Positions 1 through 6,412 of a stretch of DNA of 9,701 nt are shown piece by piece (within the stretch, counting starts at the first letter, position 1; every line of letters begins with the position of its first letter). Under the pieces are notes generated by a model. The model saw nothing but the letters and a program-made list of their open reading frames with translations, did not search any database and was not told where the DNA came from. This stretch comes from Spirochaetales bacterium (GTDB taxonomy: Bacteria > Spirochaetota > Spirochaetia > DTKZ01): assembly GCA_031266855.1 (NCBI GenBank), contig JAISAF010000286.1, forward strand, positions 1 to 9,701, in the 5' to 3' direction. A program made the translations under genes and the position numbers.

Positions 1-270
1 TGGTTATCCGCGCATAATTGCCGTACGGCAATTATGCGCCCCCGGAATTGCCGATGGCAATTCCGGGGCCTGGTTCCAGGCCGCCACCCGCTGGTGCGCG
101 CGCAAGGGATTCCGGGGGCGCGATAGCGCCCACGACAATCCATACCTATCGGAAAGCGACCGTCTTCGGGCGCATTGCAGCGGAAAGCCCGCAGGATTTG
201 CATGGGCAAATCCGAGGACTTGGAGCGGAAAGCCCGGTTTTTTGCCCGTGGTTTCCACGGGCAAAAAATG
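1..270 (+). repeat. Hairpin-array repeat element, copy A
   Basis: This gene-free stretch is a series of near-perfect palindromes. A fully self-complementary 30-base palindrome lies at 10-39. Hairpins with 13-bp arms at 40-52/56-68 and 7-bp arms at 67-73/76-82 follow, then GGGCGC-GATA-GCGCCC at 116-131. Slot 1 is GGATTTGC/GCAAATCC at 194-213, and slot 2 has 14-bp arms at 238-251/255-268 flanked by T6 and A6. The linker AGCGGAAAGCCCG occurs before slot 1 and again before slot 2. Bases 101-245 match 6551-6695 of copy D with 6 mismatches. The left end may lie outside the window. The 5' ORFs that can be drawn here on either strand only read through the repeat and show no protein family. From 270 to 346 I see nothing specific. 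Confidence 0.85.
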
Positions 271-346
271 CGCCTGGATATTGTTTCCGGATATGGCGGG
301 TGAAAAAATCCTTTGAGCGTTTACCCTGTGGCGCCGGGATTGGGAC

Positions 347-355
347 TGGTAAAAT
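347..355 (+). promoter_or_regulatory. Possible extended -10 promoter for the GH57 gene
   Basis: TGG followed by TAAAAT fits an extended -10 box (TGn plus 5 of 6 matches to TATAAT). It would start transcription near 362 and give a leader of about 30 bases. No convincing -35 box lies 16-18 bases upstream, so the call is tentative. Confidence 0.3.
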
Positions 356-392
356 GGGCAAACATGGGCTATGCTTGTTCCTATAGGTAACT

Positions 393-2441
393 ATGACAGA
401 CGCGCCGCAAAAAAACATGACGAAACTTAAACTGATTTTTGGGACGATTAATTCTCTTCCTATTGGGTTGAGGGACGCTGAAATTGAGGATATGTATCAG
501 CGCGATTACAAGCCTTTTATCGCGGCTTTGTACGAGTTTCCGCAGGCGGTGTGTACTTTTCATTTTTCCGGTTCGCTTCTGGCGTGGCTGGACAACCGTC
601 ATCCTGAGTTTACTGATGTTTTGCAGGAATTAACGAAGCGCAGGCAGGTGGAGATGCTGGGCGGGGCTTTTTATGATCCTGTTCTTCCGCTTATTCCGCG
701 TGCTGATCGTCTTGATCAGTTTGAAAAGCTGACGACCTGGCTGCGCAAGAAGAATGGTTCGCGGCCGCGGGGGGGCTGGATTGGTGAGACTGAATGGGAG
801 CCTTCCCTTGCTTCGGTTTTGAGTTCCTGTGGTATGGAGTATGTGTTTCTGAGCGATAATCATTTTGCCGCTGCGGGAATCTGCGCCGCGGAGCGTTTTC
901 AGCCGTATATTACCGAGGATCAGGGAAAGACTCTGGTGGTTTTTCCTCTTTGTGACGACTGGGGCCAGGATATTCCGAATATGGAGCCTGGGGAGATTCT
1001 TGAGAAAATAAAAGCGCTTTCTGTGGGGATGGGGAACGAGGAAAAACTTGTGGTTATTCTTGTGGATGGGAAGAGCTTCGGTGGCAGTGCGGAGGGCAGC
1101 AGGAAGTGGCACAAGGAAAAAAAACTGACTGAATTGTTTCGGCTTTTTCGGGATTCGCCGGACTGGCTCGAAATGATTCATCCGGGCCGTTTTCTGCGCC
1201 AGTTTTTACCCCGGCGGAAGGCGTACTTTCCCTGTGGTTCCCGCACGGAGCTTATGCGTATGTCCTTAAGCCTGGAGGAGAGGGCTTCCTATGACGCCTT
1301 CGCGAAAAGCGCGAAAGGCGGCCGGCGGAATATGACGGCGGGCAGCGGTTTTTTCCGCCGTTTTCTTGTGCGTTACCCGGAGGCCGGCGGCTTGTACGCG
1401 AAGATGCAGTACGTCAACATTCTGGTAAGCCAGATCCGGGGGGACAAATACCGCAAGTCATCCGCGCGGGAAGAATTATGGAAGGGGCAGCAGGCCTGCG
1501 TTTATTGGCCGTCGCCCTGTTTTGGCGGCATATACCGCAACGCGCTGCGCAAAAAAACCTATCAGGCGCTTATCAGCGCGGAAAAAATTACCCGGCAGAA
1601 GGGCGTTTTTATTCCTTCGATCGTAACGGCGGATTTTGACATGGATCGCAGAACCGAATATCTCTACCAGGGAAACGAGATGAACGCGTATATTCATACT
1701 CTGGGCGCGCGGCTTTTTGAACTGGATTACCTGCCCAAGTCCTGGAACTATCTGGATACTATGGCCCGCAGCCGGGAAACGGCGGAGAACAGTATCGCGG
1801 ATTTTTATTCGCGGAAAACCTTTATCGATCATTTTTTTGACGAGACGGTGAGCGTGGATGATTTTGAAAACCTGAACTTTTCCCGCGCTTCCTTTTTTGG
1901 CGAGGCGCCTTTCGAGCTTGTGAAATGCGACAGGGAGCGCAGCGAACTTGTTTTGGAATATACCGGAGACGTGTCCTGCGGCGAAACCGCGGGCCGCGTC
2001 AGGATTATCAAGAAATTCATTTTTAAGGGTTCGGGGATAAACCTGTACTATACCATGACCAACGCGGGAACGCAGAACCTGTCACTTCTGTTTGGCTGCG
2101 AACTGAATTTTTCATTTGTATCGAAGAAGGCGGATGATCTGAAAATCTTCCGCAGCGAGGAAGAGTCCCGTCTTCCGGTAAGTCCTGAAAAAACGGTGCT
2201 GAAAAACGTTTCGGAACTTGTTTTTGAGGATATTGCTAACAATACCGTTCTTTTCTTTTCAACGCTTGAACCGGCCCAGGTGTGGAGCCTGCCGGTGGAA
2301 ACCCTTTGTCCCGCCGGCGGGGGCGAAAACGCCATTTATCAGTCCTCCTGTCTTGTGCCGCGCTGGAAGCTGAAACTGGCGCCGGGGGCAAGCTGGGAAA
2401 ACCGGCTTAACCTCCGGCTTGAAGGGCGCGCGTCTTCATAG
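393..2441 (+). CDS. Glycoside hydrolase family 57 protein, 4-alpha-glucanotransferase/alpha-amylase type
   Basis: A 682-residue cytoplasmic protein (no signal peptide) laid out like Thermococcus litoralis 4-alpha-glucanotransferase: N-terminal GH57 barrel (about 10-280), middle DUF1925-like helical domain (about 285-400, with YWPSPCFGGIYRNALR), and C-terminal DUF1926-like beta-sandwich (about 405-680). The family motif around RQVEMLGGAFYDPVL is present. GETEWEP places Glu132 where the catalytic nucleophile (E123 in T. litoralis) belongs, and ILVDGKSFG places Asp225 where the acid/base (D214) belongs. The likely role is transfer or hydrolysis of alpha-1,4-glucan. The usual N-terminal HxHQP motif is replaced by INSLP (residues 19-23), so activity or acceptor use may differ. 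The start at 393 has an AGG five bases upstream. An ATG at 417 is possible but has no ribosome-binding site. Its last 35 bases overlap the convergent gene at 2407. Confidence 0.88.
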   Translation: MTDAPQKNMTKLKLIFGTINSLPIGLRDAEIEDMYQRDYKPFIAALYEFPQAVCTFHFSGSLLAWLDNRHPEFTDVLQELTKRRQVEMLGGAFYDPVLPLIPRADRLDQFEKLTTWLRKKNGSRPRGGWIGETEWEPSLASVLSSCGMEYVFLSDNHFAAAGICAAERFQPYITEDQGKTLVVFPLCDDWGQDIPNMEPGEILEKIKALSVGMGNEEKLVVILVDGKSFGGSAEGSRKWHKEKKLTELFRLFRDSPDWLEMIHPGRFLRQFLPRRKAYFPCGSRTELMRMSLSLEERASYDAFAKSAKGGRRNMTAGSGFFRRFLVRYPEAGGLYAKMQYVNILVSQIRGDKYRKSSAREELWKGQQACVYWPSPCFGGIYRNALRKKTYQALISAEKITRQKGVFIPSIVTADFDMDRRTEYLYQGNEMNAYIHTLGARLFELDYLPKSWNYLDTMARSRETAENSIADFYSRKTFIDHFFDETVSVDDFENLNFSRASFFGEAPFELVKCDRERSELVLEYTGDVSCGETAGRVRIIKKFIFKGSGINLYYTMTNAGTQNLSLLFGCELNFSFVSKKADDLKIFRSEEESRLPVSPEKTVLKNVSELVFEDIANNTVLFFSTLEPAQVWSLPVETLCPAGGGENAIYQSSCLVPRWKLKLAPGASWENRLNLRLEGRASS

Positions 2442-3693
2442 TCTCAAGAATTCCTGATATCCAGGGCTGAGCGGCGCTATAGTGCCCGTCCAGTGTCATT
2501 AGAAAATCCATGAAACTTTCCTCGTACCTTTGCTGGAAAAACAGCGCCTGTCCCCGGTAAAAATGGGCTCGCCCGCGGGCGCTGGCCGTGATGGGCATTT
2601 CCAGGTAATGATTAAGAAGCCGTTCCGTTTCCTTCCAGTTTTTTTCCGCGAAAGCGCTGTGTAAAACGGTTTGCAGGGTATAGTCCTCCCTGCCGAATCC
2701 CCGTGTCCTGTCCTGTTCCAGAAGCGCGGGCAGCGGCATCCGCGTGGCGGCGGGGCTGCCTGTGTGCCGCAGAACATCCTGGACGGCCCTGTGCGCCGTG
2801 GGGGAAAGGGCGCGGTAGTCGGGTATGGAAGCCGATGCCGGCAGCCGCAGGGTTCCTTCCGCCGATATTCCAGAGTCAAGAATAAAATACGGCAGGGGAA
2901 TGGATCGCCCTTCGGCTTCCGGTTTTATCTCCAGCGCCAGGCTGTCTTTGCTCAGCGGAATTTCCGCGGGCTGTACTGTTGTGTTGCCCTCCGGTTCCAG
3001 TTTAACGCTTTCGGAATTTCCTGAATCCAGAAGTTCCGCGTCGATGAGGGCGTAATAGTAGGGAATGCCCGCTACCGGATAATCAGGAATTCCGGTTTCG
3101 GAGCTTTTTATCCTGCGCGCCTCGCGGGTGGAAAGAAGCTGGGATGGGTAGAGGATCGGCGAAGTGCTCCTGAACAGCATAAGCTCGCGATCCGCGCGGG
3201 AAGCTGTAAAGGTAATACGAATATTCTTTTCCTCCGCCACGGCGCGGATTGCGGAAATCCGCGCGGCAAGACCCGCTTCCGTCATCGTTTGTTCGATAAC
3301 AATACCGGCTGTTGTTTTGTTGCGGAAAGGAATAAAAACCTCATGCGGCTTTCCATCGGAAGTAAACGACAAAACAGCGTAGAAGTATTCACCGGGGAGC
3401 GACGGCGCGTCGATATACGTCTCCTCCCCCCGTGGAACGCTGGCAACAAATGTCGCCGCCCGAAAGTTCTCTGGAGTAATTTCCGCGGTATGACGGTATA
3501 TCGCATAACGCGCCGAGGCGTCCCGCGAATCCTGCCAGGCAAGTTTGATTTGCGATCCTTTCACCGCCACCTTCAAACGGGAAACAAAAGGTTCGACTCC
3601 CGCTTCCGGGGAGGAATCCGTCTGCGCGTACAGGCAAACGCCGCACAGGAGGCAGAATACGCACATCATGCCCAAAACGCTTATTTTCTTCAT
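2407..3693 (-). CDS. Exported protein of unknown function with two FN3-like domains and a helical TPR-like C-terminus
   Basis: A 428-residue protein that I do not recognise by name. It begins MKKISVLGMM followed by a hydrophobic, cysteine-rich core ending near LYAQTD, a probable Sec signal peptide of about 22-24 residues. No clear lipobox is seen. Residues about 35-125 look like a fibronectin-III-type beta-sandwich (IKLAWQDS, YAIYRHT, PGEYFYAVLS). A second, similar module covers about 150-240 (IRITFTAS, LMLFRST, GIPYYYALID). The last about 100 residues are helical and resemble TPR repeats (AEKNWKETERLLNHYLEM, GRAHFYRGQALFFQQRYEES). It probably sits in the periplasm or envelope as a binding or assembly protein; this is inference. 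The frame stays open upstream to 3915, but that stretch is repeat copy B, so I place the start at the signal-peptide Met. No good Shine-Dalgarno is visible there. Confidence 0.8.
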   Translation of the reverse strand: MKKISVLGMMCVFCLLCGVCLYAQTDSSPEAGVEPFVSRLKVAVKGSQIKLAWQDSRDASARYAIYRHTAEITPENFRAATFVASVPRGEETYIDAPSLPGEYFYAVLSFTSDGKPHEVFIPFRNKTTAGIVIEQTMTEAGLAARISAIRAVAEEKNIRITFTASRADRELMLFRSTSPILYPSQLLSTREARRIKSSETGIPDYPVAGIPYYYALIDAELLDSGNSESVKLEPEGNTTVQPAEIPLSKDSLALEIKPEAEGRSIPLPYFILDSGISAEGTLRLPASASIPDYRALSPTAHRAVQDVLRHTGSPAATRMPLPALLEQDRTRGFGREDYTLQTVLHSAFAEKNWKETERLLNHYLEMPITASARGRAHFYRGQALFFQQRYEESFMDFLMTLDGHYSAAQPWISGILETMKTRALQAGG

Positions 3694-3759
3694 ATCGTCA
3701 TCATCGGCAGGTTCCCCGTGGAGAATAAGCCGCGGGGGAGAGTCCCTAAAAACTTTCCG

Positions 3760-3860
3760 TGCGCCTTTCCGGCGCTTGAGCGCCGGAAACCGGGCTTTCC
3801 GCTCCAAGTCCTCGGAAAGCGCTGACGCGCTTTCCTGCGGGCTTTCCGCTTCAATCCCTG
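3760..3860 (-). repeat. Hairpin-array repeat element, copy B (short)
   Basis: Read on the minus strand, this has the same two linkers as the other copies (AGCGGAAAGCCCGCA, then AGCGGAAAGCCCGG). Both hairpin slots carry different sequence. Slot 1 is GGAAAGCGC/GCGCTTTCC (3814-3822/3827-3835) and slot 2 is TTTCCGGCGC/GCGCCGGAAA (3766-3775/3780-3789). It lies just upstream of the gene starting at 3693 and accounts for the open frame there. The upstream array and the terminal repeats of copy C are missing. Confidence 0.85.
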
Positions 3861-3913
3861 GCGCCCCACGGGCTTTTCGCGCTTCGCGCGACATACTTTG
3901 AAGAAAAAAATTC

Positions 3914-4439
3914 ACCGCGAAGCCGGAGAATTTAAATAAGGAAGAGAAGGGGGAGAGGAACTTCTTAGAGCCTGTTCAAAAACTGGAAAAACTCTGAGTG
4001 CGACAGCCGGTGGCGATAAATACGTGCACAGCGCTACGCGCTGCGCTTGGTGGCAAACCCCGCAATTTTGTCAGAACAAAATTGCGACCGCCGGGTTCTC
4101 AGCAGCTAATTGCCAGTGGCAATTAGCTGCCCCGGAAATTGCCAGCGGCAATTCCGGGGCCTTATTCTGAGCTGTCGCTGCGCAAGGGGGGCTGGTCGCA
4201 AAATTGCGTATGCAATTTTGCTGCTCGCCCATGCGTCTTGGCTGGTCGCAAAATCGCGAAGCGATTTTGCGCTGCCGCTGCGCGGCGCAAGGGATTGCAG
4301 CGAAAATCCCGCAGGATTTGCATAAGCAAATCCGAGGAATTGAAGCGGAAAGCCCGGTTTTTTGCGGCACAGCCGCAAAAAATGCGTCCAAATTCTGATA
4401 ATTATAAAGATTTTGAACAGACTTCTCCGGCTTCGCGGT
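3914..4439. repeat. Outer inverted repeat bracketing copy C
   Basis: A perfect 17-bp inverted repeat, ACCGCGAAGCCGGAGAA at 3914-3930 and its reverse complement at 4423-4439, encloses repeat copy C. Related ACCG(C)GAAG boundaries flank the spacers at 5061-5274 and 6472-6844. Confidence 0.85.
3968..4423 (+). mobile_element. MITE-like hairpin-array element, copy C (most complete)
   Basis: About 455 bp with imperfect terminal inverted repeats: AGCCTGTTCAAAA at 3969-3981 and its inverse at 4411-4423 (12 of 13 match). There is no coding capacity. Inside are seven hairpins: 4061-4071/4076-4086, 4102-4114/4118-4130, 4130-4143/4147-4159 (one bulged A), 4198-4207/4212-4221, 4247-4257/4261-4271, slot 1 at 4314-4321/4326-4333 and slot 2 at 4358-4368/4372-4382. 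The conserved AGCGGAAAGCCCG-type linkers separate the last ones. A non-autonomous transposable element moved by a transposase elsewhere is the likeliest reading; a structured RNA is an alternative. Confidence 0.7.
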
Positions 4440-4452
4440 AAAAATTCCTTTG

Positions 4453-4488
4453 CCGGGTCCTGAGCTGCCGGACGCTTGCAGAACCCGG
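4453..4488 (+). promoter_or_regulatory. Leader hairpin upstream of the nitroreductase
   Basis: CCGGGT-C-CTG at 4453-4462 pairs with CAG-A-ACCCGG at 4479-4488 (9 bp with one C/A mismatch). It ends just before the ATG at 4490 and 25 bases before the ATG at 4514. It has no T-run, so it is not a terminator. It could affect translation or simply be a remnant of the repeat-rich spacer. Confidence 0.4.
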
Positions 4489-4513
4489 AATGTTCGTATA
4501 TGATGGCGGCAAT

Positions 4514-5026
4514 ATGGATTTACTTCCTGAAATAGTAAACCGGGTAACGGTACGCCATTTTGAAGAGCGTGGTATTGATCCTGCCTGTCTGGATCGGATT
4601 CTGGAGGCGGGCCGGATTGCGCCTTCGGCAAAAAACCGTCAGCCCTGGAGGTTTATCATTGTTCAGGACGAGCGGAAACGGAAGATGTTCGAGCAGGCTT
4701 CGTTTGGGCAGGAACACGTGGGGCAGGCGCCGGCTATTATCGCCTGTTGTTCAACAAATATCGAATACCGTATGCCCAATGGGCAGCTTTCCTATCCAAT
4801 AGACATTAGTTTCGCCGCCACCCAGATGATGTTTCAGGCTGTGCATGAGGGGTTGGGAACCTGTGTCGTTACAACCTTCGACGAGGCGGCGCTTCAGGAG
4901 ATCCTTACCGTTCCGTATTCCATGCGGGTAGTGATGCTTCTGCTTTTGGGGTATGCGGCGCACACGGAGCCTTCTTTCCGGGAACGCCTTGCTTTGGAAC
5001 GCATTATTTCCTACGAACACTGGTAG
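4514..5026 (+). CDS. Nitroreductase-family FMN oxidoreductase
   Basis: A 170-residue cytoplasmic NAD(P)H-dependent flavoprotein of the nitroreductase superfamily. The hallmarks appear in order: an N-terminal helix with VTVRHF (usual RSVRxF, FMN phosphate contact), APSAKNRQPWRFIIV (usual APSGxNxQPW), DISFAATQMMFQAVHEGLG (the central dimer helix) and TTFDEAALQEIL, then LLLLGYA near the end. The length fits the short single-domain members. The substrate cannot be told from sequence; nitroaromatics, quinones or other electron acceptors are typical. I chose the ATG at 4514 because family members usually start about 15 residues before the VRxF motif and GGCGG precedes it. An in-frame ATG at 4490 would add eight residues. 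A strong terminator follows at 5101, so it seems monocistronic. Confidence 0.88.
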   Translation: MDLLPEIVNRVTVRHFEERGIDPACLDRILEAGRIAPSAKNRQPWRFIIVQDERKRKMFEQASFGQEHVGQAPAIIACCSTNIEYRMPNGQLSYPIDISFAATQMMFQAVHEGLGTCVVTTFDEAALQEILTVPYSMRVVMLLLLGYAAHTEPSFRERLALERIISYEHW

Positions 5027-5040
5027 ACTCCGCGCGGGCC

Positions 5041-5314
5041 GTGACCCACAGAATTCTTTAACCGCAAAGTCGAAAAAGTCGAAGACAAGTCTTTAAGAAG
5101 CCCCGCGGCGCAGGCTCCGCCTACGCCGCGGGGTTAGTTTTTTTGTTATTCAAAACTATTTTCAGCGAATACAATCCATGAATGATCCATTAAAATCAGC
5201 GAACCCCTAAAAACTTTTCATTCTTCACTTCTTTCTTTTGCTTCTTCGCTCTTGCCCGTCTTCGACTTTGCGGTAATTTTTTTTGCGATAGTCATTTCCC
5301 GAATTGCGGGTCAC
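5041..5314. repeat. Inverted repeat around the 5027-5349 spacer
   Basis: GTGACCC at 5041-5047 is inverted at 5308-5314. Inside it, a 14-bp perfect arm ACCGCAAAGTCGAA (5061-5074) is inverted at 5261-5274. The spacer between the nitroreductase and the AT-rich gene holds only this repeat, the terminator at 5101 and a pyrimidine-rich run at about 5220-5262. It lacks the AGCGGAAAGCCCG element, so it looks like a short version of the other bracketed spacers. Confidence 0.75.
5101..5144 (+). terminator. Rho-independent terminator after the nitroreductase
   Basis: CCCCGCGGCG (5101-5110) pairs perfectly with CGCCGCGGGG (5124-5133). After one C/A mismatch, AGGC/GCCT extends the stem to a TCC loop. The downstream strand reads TTAG followed by seven T (5138-5144). 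It lies 75 bases after the nitroreductase stop. Confidence 0.9.
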
Positions 5315-5349
5315 GTTTAGCCCGAAACCGTGGTGTTTCCGAACCCGCT

Positions 5350-6333
5350 TTATTCCTTGTATTTTATTTCTCTTTTGTATTCATTAATGTTTTTTGTCCG
5401 GCTGTCCTCTGAAATTGTTTGCGAGTAAGTCCAGTTATTTTTAGCATCATACCGCAAATACTTAAATTCATATTCCAATTCAGCGCCATAGTGAAAATAA
5501 TGAGTTTGCCTGATCCGGAAGCCCTTGGCATTGAATTCGGTCAAAACGGAATACCATGCTTCCTCCTGAGTCAGAAAATCATCACTGACCGGCGGGCCTT
5601 CAACATGGGGAGGACGCAAATATCTTTTGCTATGATATTTCATAGTGTTCCCATTAAAAATAATTATTTCATCAATATTTGTCCCGGCTGAATTGTTGAA
5701 AAACGGGCGCTCCAGTAAGCGTAATTGCCCATCGTAATAAATTGATTTACATAAAACATAATCGCCATTATTGACAGAATATATACCGCGCAATTCATCC
5801 GCGGCATTATAGTAAAAGGAATATTCTTCTTCCACTCTGTTATCGTTTTGATTAATTATCTTATAATATTTTATCCTGGCGTTTGCGTCAAATTCAAAAA
5901 CTGCCCGGATGCTTTCCTTTATAAAATGAATATAACCCCCGTCATATACCGGCTTTTGCCGGGATGTCAGTATTTCAATGTTTTCACCTGAATTATTTAT
6001 TTCGTAATCAAAATCAAGTATATTTACTATTTCCATAAATCGTATTTCCGAAGCGGCGGGCCGCGTATTGTTAATATCGTAACATATCATTCTGTAATCA
6101 TTTTGTGTAAGAATATATAATCCGTTTTTTATTTCAGTGAATACTATCCGCGTTGCCGTGTTGTAATCCTTGATATGGGTTCTGTTATTTTGCACTGATA
6201 TATCCCGGTAATAATAGCGGGTTATTTCTGACATATCACGCGTATACCGTTCATGCGCCTGATTCTGCATCGCCCCCGCGCCAAAACAGGGCGCGTTCAG
6301 CGAAATAAGAAAAATCAGTATAACGGCGTTCAT
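5350..6333 (-). CDS. AT-rich exported protein of unknown function, YD-type beta-strand rich
   Basis: A 327-residue protein of no family I can name. It begins MNAVILIFLISLNAPCFGAG, a probable Sec signal peptide cleaved around residue 20. The mature part is rich in Tyr, Asn, Asp and Ile with repeated short strand-turn patterns (FEFDANARIKYYKI, YSFYYNAADELRGIYSV, SIYYDGQLRLLE). It ends with FKYLRYDAKNNWTYSQTI, like the YDxxGNWT motif near the end of many secreted proteins of Bacteroidetes and spirochaetes. Envelope location is inferred. Start choice: AAGGA lies eight bases upstream of 6333. The longer frame to 6381 would put its start inside the -35 box of a strong promoter. Its AT-rich composition contrasts with the neighbours and it is flanked by inverted boundary repeats, which suggests acquisition by transfer. 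Confidence 0.75.
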   Translation of the reverse strand: MNAVILIFLISLNAPCFGAGAMQNQAHERYTRDMSEITRYYYRDISVQNNRTHIKDYNTATRIVFTEIKNGLYILTQNDYRMICYDINNTRPAASEIRFMEIVNILDFDYEINNSGENIEILTSRQKPVYDGGYIHFIKESIRAVFEFDANARIKYYKIINQNDNRVEEEYSFYYNAADELRGIYSVNNGDYVLCKSIYYDGQLRLLERPFFNNSAGTNIDEIIIFNGNTMKYHSKRYLRPPHVEGPPVSDDFLTQEEAWYSVLTEFNAKGFRIRQTHYFHYGAELEYEFKYLRYDAKNNWTYSQTISEDSRTKNINEYKREIKYKE

Positions 6334-6351
6334 TTCCAATATCCTTAAATT

Positions 6352-6381
6352 GTTATACTCCGGTACATATATTCCTGTCAA
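6352..6381 (-). promoter_or_regulatory. Sigma70-type promoter of the AT-rich gene
   Basis: On the minus strand TTGACA (6376-6381, perfect -35) is followed by an 18-base spacer and TATAAC (6352-6357, 5 of 6). The predicted start near 6345 gives a leader of about 12 bases in which the AAGGA ribosome-binding site (6342-6346) is almost the first sequence transcribed. Confidence 0.8.
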
Positions 6382-6396
6382 TTGTTTCGACGCAAG

Positions 6397-6412
6397 TTGC
6401 GCCTGACTTATT
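6397..6412. repeat. 16-bp direct repeat, left copy
   Basis: TTGCGCCTGACTTATT occurs here and again at 6877-6892, where it runs into the ddl stop codon. The two copies bracket the whole repeat-filled spacer between the AT-rich gene and ddl. Confidence 0.85.

Noticed and set aside
18..386. Small proteins encoded in the repeat elements (also at 4071-4631, 6498-6740, 8139-8360)
   Set aside because: These frames read through hairpin DNA on both strands, give similar low-complexity peptides only because the DNA repeats, and have no ribosome-binding sites or family motifs.
3722..3750. Promoter for the 2407-3693 gene (TATTCT with TTTAGG at 17 bases)
   Set aside because: The -35 box is a poor match and the region is GC-skewed; not strong enough to list.
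4061..4382. A CRISPR array in the regularly spaced palindromes
   Set aside because: The palindromes differ in sequence and spacing, there is no constant repeat with unique spacers, and no cas gene is nearby.
3968..4426. A complete insertion sequence
   Set aside because: The terminal repeats are IS-like but the interior has no transposase, so only a non-autonomous element can be supported.
5350..6381. A longer start at 6381 for the AT-rich exported protein
   Set aside because: It would lie within the -35 box of a strong promoter and would place 16 residues before the signal peptide; 6333 has AAGGA at good spacing.
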